Shown here: piece after piece, positions 1-5,521 of the stretch | Layout of the letters: the number at the start of each line of letters is the position of its first letter | How positions within the stretch are numbered: position 1 is the first letter of the stretch | Assembly: GCA_013298745.1 (NCBI GenBank) | Contig: JAAFIT010000115.1 | Span: 1-7,273, forward strand | Reading direction: 5' to 3' | From: Sphingomonadales bacterium | GTDB lineage: Bacteria > Pseudomonadota > Alphaproteobacteria > Sphingomonadales > Sphingomonadaceae | Length of the DNA stretch: 7,273 nucleotides | Made by a program: the position numbers and the translations under genes | The notes under the pieces: generated by a model | Database searches by the model: none | The model's input: the letters and a program-made list of their open reading frames with translations, nothing else | What the model was told of the DNA's origin: nothing

Positions 1-423
1 CTCGCGGAACGCATCCGCGCCGGCGGGGCGGGCATTCCGGGGTTCTACACCAAGACCGGCGTCGGCACGCTGGTGGCGGAAGGCAAGGAAGGCAAGATGT
101 TCGGTGACGAGGAATATATCCTCGAAACCGGGCTGGTGGCGGACGTGGCGCTGGTGAAAGCCTGGAAGGCCGACCCCTATGGCAACCTCGTCTATCGAAA
201 GACGGCGCGCAACTTCAACCCGATGATGGCCACCGCCGGCAAGGTGACGATCGCCGAAGTCGAAGAACTCGTCGGCCCCGGCGATCTCGATCCCGATCAC
301 ATCCACACGCCGGGCATCTATGTGCAGCGGATGATCGTCGGCAGTGATTATGAAAAGCGCATCGAACAGCGGACTGTTCGCGAGCGGGAGCCCGGCGCGG
401 AGCGCCAAGAGGAGAACGCCTGA
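1..423 (+). CDS. scoA: 3-oxoacid CoA-transferase subunit A, 3' part
   Basis: The frame is open from base 1 to the TGA at 421-423, giving 140 visible residues; the N-terminal part of this roughly 230-residue family lies outside the window. Seen: a glycine-rich GGAGIPGFYT stretch at the start, then ADVALVKAWKADPYGN, TARNFNP, and a C-terminal HTPGIYVQRMIVG block followed by a charged tail. These are typical of the alpha subunit of succinyl-CoA:3-ketoacid CoA-transferase (family knowledge). The enzyme moves CoA from succinyl-CoA to a 3-oxoacid such as acetoacetate in the cytoplasm, with the catalytic glutamate on the partner subunit. The stop overlaps the start of the next gene by one base, so the two are translationally coupled and should form a heteromeric enzyme. 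Related transferases acting on 3-oxoadipate (PcaI type) are possible; the subunit assignment is safer than the exact substrate. Confidence 0.93.
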   Translation, partial: LAERIRAGGAGIPGFYTKTGVGTLVAEGKEGKMFGDEEYILETGLVADVALVKAWKADPYGNLVYRKTARNFNPMMATAGKVTIAEVEELVGPGDLDPDHIHTPGIYVQRMIVGSDYEKRIEQRTVREREPGAERQEENA

Positions 424-1058
424 TGGCCTGGAACCGTGACGAGCAGGCGGCCCGCGCCGCCCGGGAACTGCAGGATGGCTTCTACGTCAACCTCGGCATC
501 GGCATGCCGACGCTGGTCGCCAACCATATCGCGCCGGGCATCGACATCACGCTGCAATCCGAAAACGGCATGCTCGGCATGGGGCCGTTCCCGTTCGAAG
601 ACGAAATCGACGCCGACCTCATCAACGCCGGCAAACAGACGATCACCGAACTCCACCGCTCCAGCTATTTCAGCAGCGCCGAAAGCTTCGCGATGATCCG
701 CGGCGGCCATATCGATCTGAGCATTTTGGGCGCCATGGAAGTCGCCGAAAACGGCGATCTCGCCAACTGGATGATCCCCGGCAAAATGGTCAAAGGCATG
801 GGCGGCGCCATGGACCTCGTCGCCGGCGTCAAACGCATCATCGTGCTGATGGAACACAATTCCAAATCCGGCGAAGCCAAGTTCAAAACCCACTGCACCC
901 TGCCGCTCACCGGGCGCAAAGTGGTGGACATGGTGATCTCGGACCTCTGCGTCCTCGCCCGTCCCGCAAAGGGCCAGCCCTTCAAACTCATCGAACTGGC
1001 GCCGGGCGTGTCGATCGACGAACTGCGCGCGAAGACGGAAGGAGCGTTCGAGGTTTAA
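423..1058 (+). CDS. scoB: 3-oxoacid CoA-transferase subunit B
   Basis: This complete 211-residue protein matches the usual length of the beta subunit. The NLGIGMPT motif (residues 23-30) is followed by SENG at 46-49; Glu47 is the expected catalytic residue that forms the glutamyl-CoA thioester in this family. GAMEVAENGDLANW and the EHNSKSGEAKF / THCTLPLTG blocks are also characteristic of the SCOT B chain. The ATG at 423 is chosen because it overlaps the subunit A stop (TGATG) and is preceded by a strong AGAGGAGAA ribosome-binding site at 408-416. With subunit A it would interconvert succinyl-CoA + acetoacetate and succinate + acetoacetyl-CoA, linking ketone-body or polyhydroxyalkanoate breakdown to the TCA cycle. 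Only two bases separate its stop from the hairpin repeat at 1061, which may serve as its 3' end. A role on 3-oxoadipate cannot be excluded from sequence alone. Confidence 0.95.
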   Translation: MAWNRDEQAARAARELQDGFYVNLGIGMPTLVANHIAPGIDITLQSENGMLGMGPFPFEDEIDADLINAGKQTITELHRSSYFSSAESFAMIRGGHIDLSILGAMEVAENGDLANWMIPGKMVKGMGGAMDLVAGVKRIIVLMEHNSKSGEAKFKTHCTLPLTGRKVVDMVISDLCVLARPAKGQPFKLIELAPGVSIDELRAKTEGAFEV

Positions 1059-1060
1059 GG

Positions 1061-1100
1061 GGCCTCCGGCGGCTGGGGCCTTAGGCCCCAGACCCCGAAT
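1061..1100. repeat. GC-rich hairpin repeat, copy 1
   Basis: A 40-bp element begins two bases after the scoB stop. Its core is an 8-bp perfect stem, CTGGGGCC-tta-GGCCCCAG (1073-1091), preceded by GGCCTCCGGCGG and followed by ACCCC-gAAT. A second copy in opposite orientation lies at 2645-2683 and differs only in the loop and one inserted base. The hairpin has no T-run after it, so it could be an mRNA 3'-end stabiliser or a factor-dependent terminator for scoAB rather than a classical intrinsic terminator. I read it as a dispersed REP-like palindrome. Confidence 0.75.
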
Positions 1101-1222
1101 TTAGGGCGGAATTGGAGCCGGTTGCCGACTTTCTTACCGCAATTCCCTTGCCCGAAACGTACCGTGAATACGATGTTCCAATGGGCCCGCGTAAGTTCGT
1201 CTGGACGCCCATGTATCCATGA
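1085..1222 (+). pseudogene. possible 3' remnant of an unidentified gene
   Basis: After the stop at 1082-1084 this frame is open for 45 codons and ends at TGA 1220-1222. The translated text is protein-like: a stretch ADFLTAIPLPETYREYDVP (from 1124) followed by GPRKFVWTPMYP. There is no ATG or GTG start with a ribosome-binding site in a sensible place; an internal TTG at 1112 is poorly spaced from a purine run. I do not recognise the family. It may be the tail of a gene truncated at the hairpin repeat, or chance. Its composition is closer to the PIN gene than to scoB. Confidence 0.22.
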
Positions 1223-1268
1223 CCTGACGAGACGATAGCTTCTGAGTTCACGACCACTGGGGGTAATC

Positions 1269-2303
1269 ATGAAACTGAGACTTTTGATCGACACCTCGGT
1301 CTGGCTCGACCTCACTAAGGACCCCCGCCACTTGCCGTTGCTCGATGCACTGTTCGCGATGACCGAGGCGGATGAGGTTGCACTGATTTTGCCGCAAATA
1401 GTCCTCGACGAATTCGCTCGCAACCGGGACCGGGTGATGGCGTCCAGTCGAGCTAGCCTGTCTAGCCAGTTCAAGCGCGTTAAGGACGCCATTATTCAGT
1501 TTGGACCCGAGGAGCGGCAAGGCGAGATTTTGGGTCAACTCAACGAAATTGACCACCGCATCGCGACCGGCGGAGAGGCCGTGAACGAAGCTGTGGGCCT
1601 TATCGACAAGTTATTCACCACGACCGAACCGATCTCAGTAAGCGAAAACATTAAGGCTCGCGCTGCCGACCGCGCCATAGCCAAGGTAGCGCCTTTTCAT
1701 CGACAGATGAATGGCATCGGAGATGCCATCATCATTGAGACATACATTGACGCACTCGCACAGCGCGACGGCGATGAAGTGCTCGCGTTTGTAACTCACA
1801 ACATCCACGATTTTAGCCAGAAGGGCGCTGATACGCGCCTACCACACCCAGACCTCGCGGCTATCTTTGACGGCGACCAATCGCGCTACTCGACTAATCT
1901 TGGTGCGCTCTTGAACGAGTTTGCTGGCGACCTGATCGAAGAAATCACTTTCGATCGTGAATATAGCCAACAGTCCCGAGCACTGTCGGAGCTGCTTGAA
2001 GCCGAGCACAAGCTGACCACCCAGATTTGGTATGGCCGCAAGTGGGGAATCATTTCCGCCGTCGAAAGTGGCAAAGAGAAGCGTGTTTCGAGAGAGGTCT
2101 GGGAGGCTAGTACACCCGAAGATCGACGAGGCATGATTGTCGAGGAGATATGGAACGGAATGATTTCCGCCATGAAATCTGCCGAAGAACAATATCCCGA
2201 TGAGTTAGGTCCTTGGACCGACTTCGAGTGGGGTATGCTCAGCGGCAAATTGTCCGCTATTCGCTGGGTGCTCGGTGACGAATGGGACATGCTAGATACT
2301 TGA
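1269..2303 (+). CDS. PIN-domain putative ribonuclease with unassigned C-terminal domain
   Basis: A 344-residue protein. Its N-terminal half carries a PIN nuclease layout: LLIDTSVWLDL (Asp8), VLDEFARN (Glu48), NGIGDAIIIETY (Asp152, Glu157) and FVTHNIHDFS (Asp181). These acidic residues fit the metal-binding cluster of PIN ribonucleases. The long helical insert between Glu48 and Asp152 and the overall size suggest the larger DUF4935-like PIN group rather than a roughly 130-residue VapC toxin (inference). Residues ~210-344 form a second, mostly helical part ending in a tryptophan-rich motif (Trp316, FEWGM at 319-323, GKLSAIRWVLG at 326-336, EWDMLDT at 338-344). The ATG at 1269 follows GGGGGT at 1259-1264, a plausible ribosome-binding site. 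No antitoxin ORF adjoins it. GC is visibly lower (mid-50s by eye) than in neighbouring genes, and it sits between inverted repeat copies, which suggests horizontal acquisition. The nuclease call is fairly secure; target and role (RNA decay, toxin or phage defence) are unknown. Confidence 0.82.
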   Translation: MKLRLLIDTSVWLDLTKDPRHLPLLDALFAMTEADEVALILPQIVLDEFARNRDRVMASSRASLSSQFKRVKDAIIQFGPEERQGEILGQLNEIDHRIATGGEAVNEAVGLIDKLFTTTEPISVSENIKARAADRAIAKVAPFHRQMNGIGDAIIIETYIDALAQRDGDEVLAFVTHNIHDFSQKGADTRLPHPDLAAIFDGDQSRYSTNLGALLNEFAGDLIEEITFDREYSQQSRALSELLEAEHKLTTQIWYGRKWGIISAVESGKEKRVSREVWEASTPEDRRGMIVEEIWNGMISAMKSAEEQYPDELGPWTDFEWGMLSGKLSAIRWVLGDEWDMLDT

Positions 2304-2307
2304 TTAT

Positions 2308-2334
2308 ATCGGCATCCTCATCATGCAGATTTTT
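2308..2334 (+). terminator. weak intrinsic terminator after the PIN gene
   Basis: Five bases after the PIN gene stop, ATCGGCAT (2308-2315) can pair with ATGCAGAT (2323-2330) across a 7-base loop with one mismatch. The stem runs directly into a T-run (2330-2334). The stem is short and not GC-rich, so termination would be modest. Confidence 0.4.
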
Positions 2335-2500
2335 AATGAAGCCTGTATAATAATAGTGAATTTAATCATATTTCCTCGGAATCTACTCCATTGCTCAGCT
2401 CTAAGCTGATTTGTGCCCGCCAGTCGGCGGTCAGCTCATAAGTTGCCGCACCGCTTCCGGCCTTGAAGTCTAAAAGACTCGATAGTGAGCTTTTTTGACG
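2335..2500. other. AT-rich gene-free stretch
   Basis: No convincing gene is present. Positions 2335-2385 are markedly AT-rich for this genome. From 2366 to about 2480 the minus strand reads as a protein-like open frame with no start of its own (described under findings). A perfect TATAAT at 2346-2351 has no matching -35 box. Confidence 0.5.
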
Positions 2501-2637
2501 CCCCTCTCCCGCTTGCGGGAGAGGCGAGAGACGGCGGAGCCGGCCCGGGTGAGGGTGTTCTTTTGTTTCCGCGCTCGCAAACACCCTCACCCGCCGCGCT
2601 GGCGCGCGTGTCGCCTCTCCCGCAGGCGGGAGAGGGG
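2501..2637. repeat. 137-bp composite palindrome (REP/BIME-like)
   Basis: The left arm 2501-2559 and right arm 2580-2637 are long imperfect inverted repeats around a ~20-base centre. Each arm's outer end carries its own small palindrome: CTCTCCCGC-TTGCGGGAGAG on the left, and the same with one changed base on the right. Each inner end carries GGGTGAGGGTGTT or its complement. The middle of the arms is less conserved. Elements built from CCCTCTCCCGC and GGGTGAGGG pieces are widespread in intergenic regions of GC-rich proteobacteria (general knowledge). It lies between convergent genes (PIN on +, outer-membrane protein on -), a usual place for such repeats, and could act as a bidirectional transcription barrier or mRNA 3' structure. 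Confidence 0.85.
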
Positions 2638-2644
2638 GCCTACA

Positions 2645-2683
2645 ATTGGGGTCTGGGGCCAATGGCCCCAGCCGCCGGAGGCC
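2645..2683. repeat. GC-rich hairpin repeat, copy 2 (inverted)
   Basis: The reverse complement of this segment matches 1061-1100 almost base for base. It has the same GGCCTCCGGCGG lead, the same 8-bp stem (CTGGGGCC / GGCCCCAG at 2653-2671) and the same ACCCC tail; only the 3-base loop and one inserted base differ. It starts eight bases after the end of the composite palindrome. Confidence 0.78.
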
Positions 2684-2691
2684 TCCACACC

Positions 2692-2733
2692 AAAAAACAC
2701 CCCCGCACGGCACAAGCCGAACGAGGGTGTTTC
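2692..2733 (-). terminator. intrinsic terminator of the first outer-membrane gene
   Basis: Read on the minus strand, AACACCCTCG (2731-2722) pairs with CGGGGGTGTT (2705-2696) with one mismatch. An inner stem CGGC/GCCG extends the hairpin. It ends in an uninterrupted run of six T (2697-2692). It sits about 50 bases after the stop of the gene ending at 2785. Confidence 0.8.
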
Positions 2734-2784
2734 GAACCGAATCCGCGACCGGGGCAGGCATCCACCCGCCCCGGCGGTCGATCA

Positions 2785-3420
2785 TCAGAAGCGGAAGTTT
2801 AGCCCCGCGGTCACGGCGTTGCGGCTGTATTTCACCCGCGCGTCATTGACGCCGAGATCAGTGGCAAGCGCCGGCAGGGAGTCGCTGCCGAACTTCGAAT
2901 AGGCATATTCGATGCGAGCCGAGACATTCTGGGCGACCATCTGTTCATAGCCGACCCCGAGCTGCCAGCCGTCGCGGTTTTCGCTGATGTTGGTGGTGGC
3001 GTCGCGCAGGGTGAAGCGGCCGTTGGCATAGCCGCCGCGGACGTAGACCAGGCTTTCGGGCATCACCAGATAGCCGAGGCGGCCGGTGGCGGCGAGGGTG
3101 CGGCCCTGCTTGAGCTCGAGGCCGTTGGGGCCACCGAGCTGGCTGGAGCCGGTGCGGCCGGTGGCATCGACTTCGATACCGAAGACGACCTGGGGGGACA
3201 GGCGGAAATCATAGCCGATCTGGCCGCCATAGCCGAGGCCGCTCTTGTTCTGGCTGGCCGAGGTGGTGAGGCCGTTGTTGGTGACATCGAGGGTCTGGCG
3301 GTCCTGCTGCCAGCCGCCCTGAACACCGACATAGGGGCCATTGAATGTCGTGGGGGCGTCCTGCGCGAGGACGGGTGATGCAGCGGCAATCGCTGCAAAC
3401 GCAAAAGCATACTTGAACAT
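2785..3420 (-). CDS. outer-membrane beta-barrel protein (OmpA/Omp25-like), paralog 1
   Basis: The frame extends upstream to 3519, but I place the start at 3418-3420, giving 211 residues. That ATG is preceded by GGTGGAG at good spacing and opens a textbook signal peptide (MFKYAFAF...ASPVLA, cleavage after Ala19). The upstream 33 codons do not look like a secretion signal. The mature protein begins QDAPTTFNGPYVGVQGG and continues as alternating amphipathic strands with YGGQIGYDFRL, VYVRGGYANGRFT, GWQLGVGYE and NVSARIEYAY. It ends AGLNFRF; the terminal aromatic Phe is the usual signal for outer-membrane insertion by the BAM complex. The pattern suggests an eight-stranded barrel of the OMP_b-brl family, with no OmpA-like peptidoglycan-binding domain. 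It is a close paralog of the next gene upstream. The role may be structural, adhesive or minor porin; no substrate can be read from the sequence. Confidence 0.9.
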   Translation of the reverse strand: MFKYAFAFAAIAAASPVLAQDAPTTFNGPYVGVQGGWQQDRQTLDVTNNGLTTSASQNKSGLGYGGQIGYDFRLSPQVVFGIEVDATGRTGSSQLGGPNGLELKQGRTLAATGRLGYLVMPESLVYVRGGYANGRFTLRDATTNISENRDGWQLGVGYEQMVAQNVSARIEYAYSKFGSDSLPALATDLGVNDARVKYSRNAVTAGLNFRF

Positions 3421-3621
3421 AAAAACTCCACCGTTGTGCCGGCCGTTGCCGTCGATCGGTGCGGGCGGGGGTGCCCGTTGGTGATCGGCATGGCCGGAGG
3501 TGGGGTTATGCGACCGCAAAACTGGCTGTCGGCTGAATGAAGTGCGGTGAGATTATGGCAATGCCTTGATTTATTTAGCAGTTTGCCTGCCAACAGGTGC
3601 GATCGGCGCCGCGCGGATGCG

Positions 3622-3653
3622 AAACGGGGGCGGGTATGACCCCGCCCCCGAAA
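3622..3653 (-). terminator. intrinsic terminator of the second outer-membrane gene
   Basis: A strong GC-only stem, CGGGGGCGGG (3625-3634) against CCCGCCCCCG (3641-3650) with a roughly 5-base loop, is followed on the minus strand by TTTC. It lies about 30 bases after the stop of the gene ending at 3680. The T-run is short but the stem is very stable. It separates transcription of the two paralogs. Confidence 0.7.
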
Positions 3654-3679
3654 GGCCGCTCCTGTGCAGCAAGCCCGCC

Positions 3680-4285
3680 TTAGAAGCGGTAGTTGACGCC
3701 GGCGGTGATGGCGTGGCGCTGATAATCGACCGAGCGCGACACGTTGGTGCTCGGCAGGGCGTCATTGCCCAGGCCGGTGTAGTTGTATTCGAGACGGCCC
3801 GAGATGTTCGGCGTGATGTAGCGCTCGTAACCGGCGCCGATCGTCCAGCCATCGCGGTTGCTCGACACATCGTTGCCGGTGGTGTTGTCGATCGTGAAGC
3901 GGGCGTTGCGATAGCCACCGCGGACATAGAGCAGGCCCTGCGGATCGAGCAGGTAACCAGCGCGCAGGGTCGACGAGATGGTGCGGCCGGCGTTGATGTC
4001 GAAACCGGTGAAGCTGGTCGAGCCGGTGGTCCCGGTGATGTCGACTTCGACGCCGAGAACGGCGGCATCGCCAAGGCGGAAATCATAGCCGATCTGGGCA
4101 CCATAGGCGAAGCCCGAGGTGTTGTTGCTGGTGCTGGTGGTGCCGGCATTCAGCGTCTGGCGATCCTGCTGCCAGCCGGCCTGCACGCCGACATAGGGGC
4201 CATTGAAGGTCTTGGGCGCGTCCTGCGCCAGAGCGGGAGTAGCGGCCGCGATCAGGGCGGCAGCGGCAAGCACGGACTTGAACAT
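3680..4285 (-). CDS. outer-membrane beta-barrel protein (OmpA/Omp25-like), paralog 2
   Basis: This 201-residue protein has a signal peptide MFKSVLAAAALIAAATPALA (cleavage after Ala20) and a mature start QDAPKTFNGPYVGVQAG almost identical to paralog 1. The shared strand motifs are YGAQIGYDFRL, GVEVDITGTTGS, LLYVRGGYRNARFT, NRDGWTIGAGYE and a C-terminal AGVNYRF with terminal Phe. Differences cluster in what should be loop regions: a TSTSNNTS tract near residues 51-58, and TTGNDVSS around the centre. This is the usual pattern for surface loops under diversification. The start is supported by GTGGAGTT just upstream of the ATG, the same ribosome-binding site as in paralog 1, so the duplication seems to include the translation start. 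It is expected in the outer membrane as a small beta-barrel; the specific function is unknown. Confidence 0.92.
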   Translation of the reverse strand: MFKSVLAAAALIAAATPALAQDAPKTFNGPYVGVQAGWQQDRQTLNAGTTSTSNNTSGFAYGAQIGYDFRLGDAAVLGVEVDITGTTGSTSFTGFDINAGRTISSTLRAGYLLDPQGLLYVRGGYRNARFTIDNTTGNDVSSNRDGWTIGAGYERYITPNISGRLEYNYTGLGNDALPSTNVSRSVDYQRHAITAGVNYRF

Positions 4286-4304
4286 GAGAACTCCACATTA
4301 AAAA

Positions 4305-4323
4305 TCGGTCATCTTGCGACCGA
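4305..4323 (-). promoter_or_regulatory. leader hairpin just upstream of paralog 2
   Basis: On the minus strand TCGGTC (4323-4318) pairs perfectly with GACCGA (4310-4305) over a 7-base loop. It is followed at once by TTTTTA and then the GTGGAGTT ribosome-binding site. It may be a 5' stabilising stem-loop of the mRNA or a weak attenuator. Confidence 0.45.
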
Positions 4324-4329
4324 AACTCC

Positions 4330-4357
4330 CAGATATGGCGCCCAACCGGCATTTCAA
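4330..4357 (-). promoter_or_regulatory. possible promoter for paralog 2
   Basis: On the minus strand TTGAAA (4357-4352), a 16-base spacer and TATCTG (4335-4330) could be a sigma-70-type promoter. Transcription would then begin close to the leader hairpin at 4323. The -10 box is a poor match, so this is tentative. Confidence 0.25.
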
Positions 4358-4413
4358 GGGCTATGGAATCAGAAAATATGCCGTGCGCGTAACTTTCTGC
4401 GTGTGCGGCGTCA

Positions 4414-4438
4414 AACCTGTGGCTTTGGCGCCACAGGC
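4414..4438 (-). terminator. terminator after asd
   Basis: A perfect 8-bp stem CCTGTGGC/GCCACAGG (4416-4423 and 4430-4437) with a 6-base loop lies about 15 bases after the asd stop. On the minus strand it is followed by only TTTG, so the hairpin is clear but the T-run is weak. Confidence 0.6.
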
Positions 4439-4452
4439 CCGGCGATGGCCGT

Positions 4453-5496
4453 TCAGGCCGCCTTCTTCAAATGCCGGCGGCCGAGCAGTTCGGCGATTTG
4501 CACCGCGTTGAGCGCTGCACCTTTCCGCAGATTGTCCGACACGCACCACAGCACCAGGCCGTTCTCGACAGTCGGGTCCTTGCGGACGCGGCTCACGTAA
4601 GTCGCATATTCGCCGACGCATTCGAGCGGGGTGATGTAGCCGCCGTTCTCGCGCTTGTCATAGAGCATGATGCCGGGGGCTTCACGCAGGATGGCCTGGG
4701 CTTCCTTCACCGAAATCGGGCGTTCGAACTCGATGTTGATCGCTTCCGAATGGCCGACGAACACCGGCACGCGCACGCAGGTGGCGGTGACCAGGATATC
4801 GGGATCGAGGATCTTGTTGGTCTCCTGCGCCATCTTCAGCTCTTCCTTGGTGTACCCGTCATAATCGGTTTCGGGGCCCACGAAGACGTCGATGTGCGGG
4901 ATGACGTTGAAGGCGATCTGCTTGGTGAACTTCTTCGCTTCGGCGCTGTCGCCGACGAAGATGCCGCGCGATTGCTCGAACAGCTCGTCCATGCCTTCCT
5001 TGCCGGCGCCGGAGACCGACTGATAAGTGGAGACGACGACGCGCTTGATGCCGGCGGCATCGTGCAGCGGCTTCAGCGCCACGACCATCTGCGCCGTCGA
5101 GCAGTTCGGGTTGGCGATGATGTTGCGCTTCAGATAGCCGTCGATGGCTTCGGGGTTCACTTCGGGCACGATCAACGGCACATCCGGGTCCATGCGGAAC
5201 AGGCTGCTGTTGTCGATGACGGTGCAGCCGGCGGCGGCGGCGATCGGCGCATAGATTTTGGCAGGGCCGGAGCCGGCGGCGAACAGCGCGATATCCCAGC
5301 CGGCGAAATCGAAATGCTCGATATTCTGCACCTTCAGCTCGCGGCCGGTATCGCCGAAATCGATGATGTCACCAGTCGAACGCGGGGAGGCGACCGCGGC
5401 GATGTCCGCGATCGGGAACTGGCGCTCGGCCAGGATATTGAGCATTTCGCGCCCGACATTGCCGGTGGCGCCCACGACGACGACTTTGTAACCCAT
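4453..5496 (-). CDS. asd: aspartate-semialdehyde dehydrogenase
   Basis: A complete 347-residue protein. It catalyses the NADPH-dependent reduction of aspartyl phosphate to aspartate semialdehyde, the branch point for lysine/diaminopimelate, threonine and methionine, in the cytoplasm. Seen: a Rossmann GATGNVG loop at residues 9-15; SSLFRMDPDVPLIVPEVN at 97-114; the catalytic NPNCSTAQ with nucleophile Cys132; STYQSVSGAG with Gln159; and CVRVPVFVGHS with Arg242 and the acid/base His249. All key residues of the family are present and the length is normal. The ATG at 5494-5496 is preceded on the minus strand by AGGAGAG. Only 25 bases separate it from the symporter gene upstream and no terminator lies between, so the two are probably co-transcribed. 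The gene is normally essential because peptidoglycan needs diaminopimelate (general knowledge). Confidence 0.97.
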   Translation of the reverse strand: MGYKVVVVGATGNVGREMLNILAERQFPIADIAAVASPRSTGDIIDFGDTGRELKVQNIEHFDFAGWDIALFAAGSGPAKIYAPIAAAAGCTVIDNSSLFRMDPDVPLIVPEVNPEAIDGYLKRNIIANPNCSTAQMVVALKPLHDAAGIKRVVVSTYQSVSGAGKEGMDELFEQSRGIFVGDSAEAKKFTKQIAFNVIPHIDVFVGPETDYDGYTKEELKMAQETNKILDPDILVTATCVRVPVFVGHSEAINIEFERPISVKEAQAILREAPGIMLYDKRENGGYITPLECVGEYATYVSRVRKDPTVENGLVLWCVSDNLRKGAALNAVQIAELLGRRHLKKAA

Positions 5497-5521
5497 TGCA
5501 CTCTCCTAGAGGGTGCGGGCC

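Noticed and set aside
2346..2351. Perfect TATAAT on the + strand
   Set aside because: No -35 box at 15-19 bases and no gene downstream; expected by chance in an AT-rich patch.
2501..2733. CRISPR-like array of repeated pieces
   Set aside because: The repeats are inverted and nested rather than direct with regular spacers, and no cas gene is present.
2485..2902. Overlapping + strand frames across the palindrome
   Set aside because: They translate the repeats themselves (PLAGEARDGGAGPGEG and similar), have no ribosome-binding site and run into the terminator and the antisense of paralog 1.
3421..3519. N-terminal extension of outer-membrane paralog 1
   Set aside because: It would hide the signal peptide behind 33 polar residues; the internal ATG at 3418-3420 has a good ribosome-binding site shared with paralog 2.
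3554..3559. CATAAT-like -10 box on the minus strand upstream of paralog 1
   Set aside because: A good -10 match but no recognisable -35 at the proper distance; not enough to call a promoter.
3566..4600. Long + strand open frame of 344 codons across the outer-membrane genes
   Set aside because: It is the antisense shadow of paralog 2, with low-complexity Ala/Gly/Val text and no domain; the minus-strand protein has a signal peptide and a BAM-type C-terminus.
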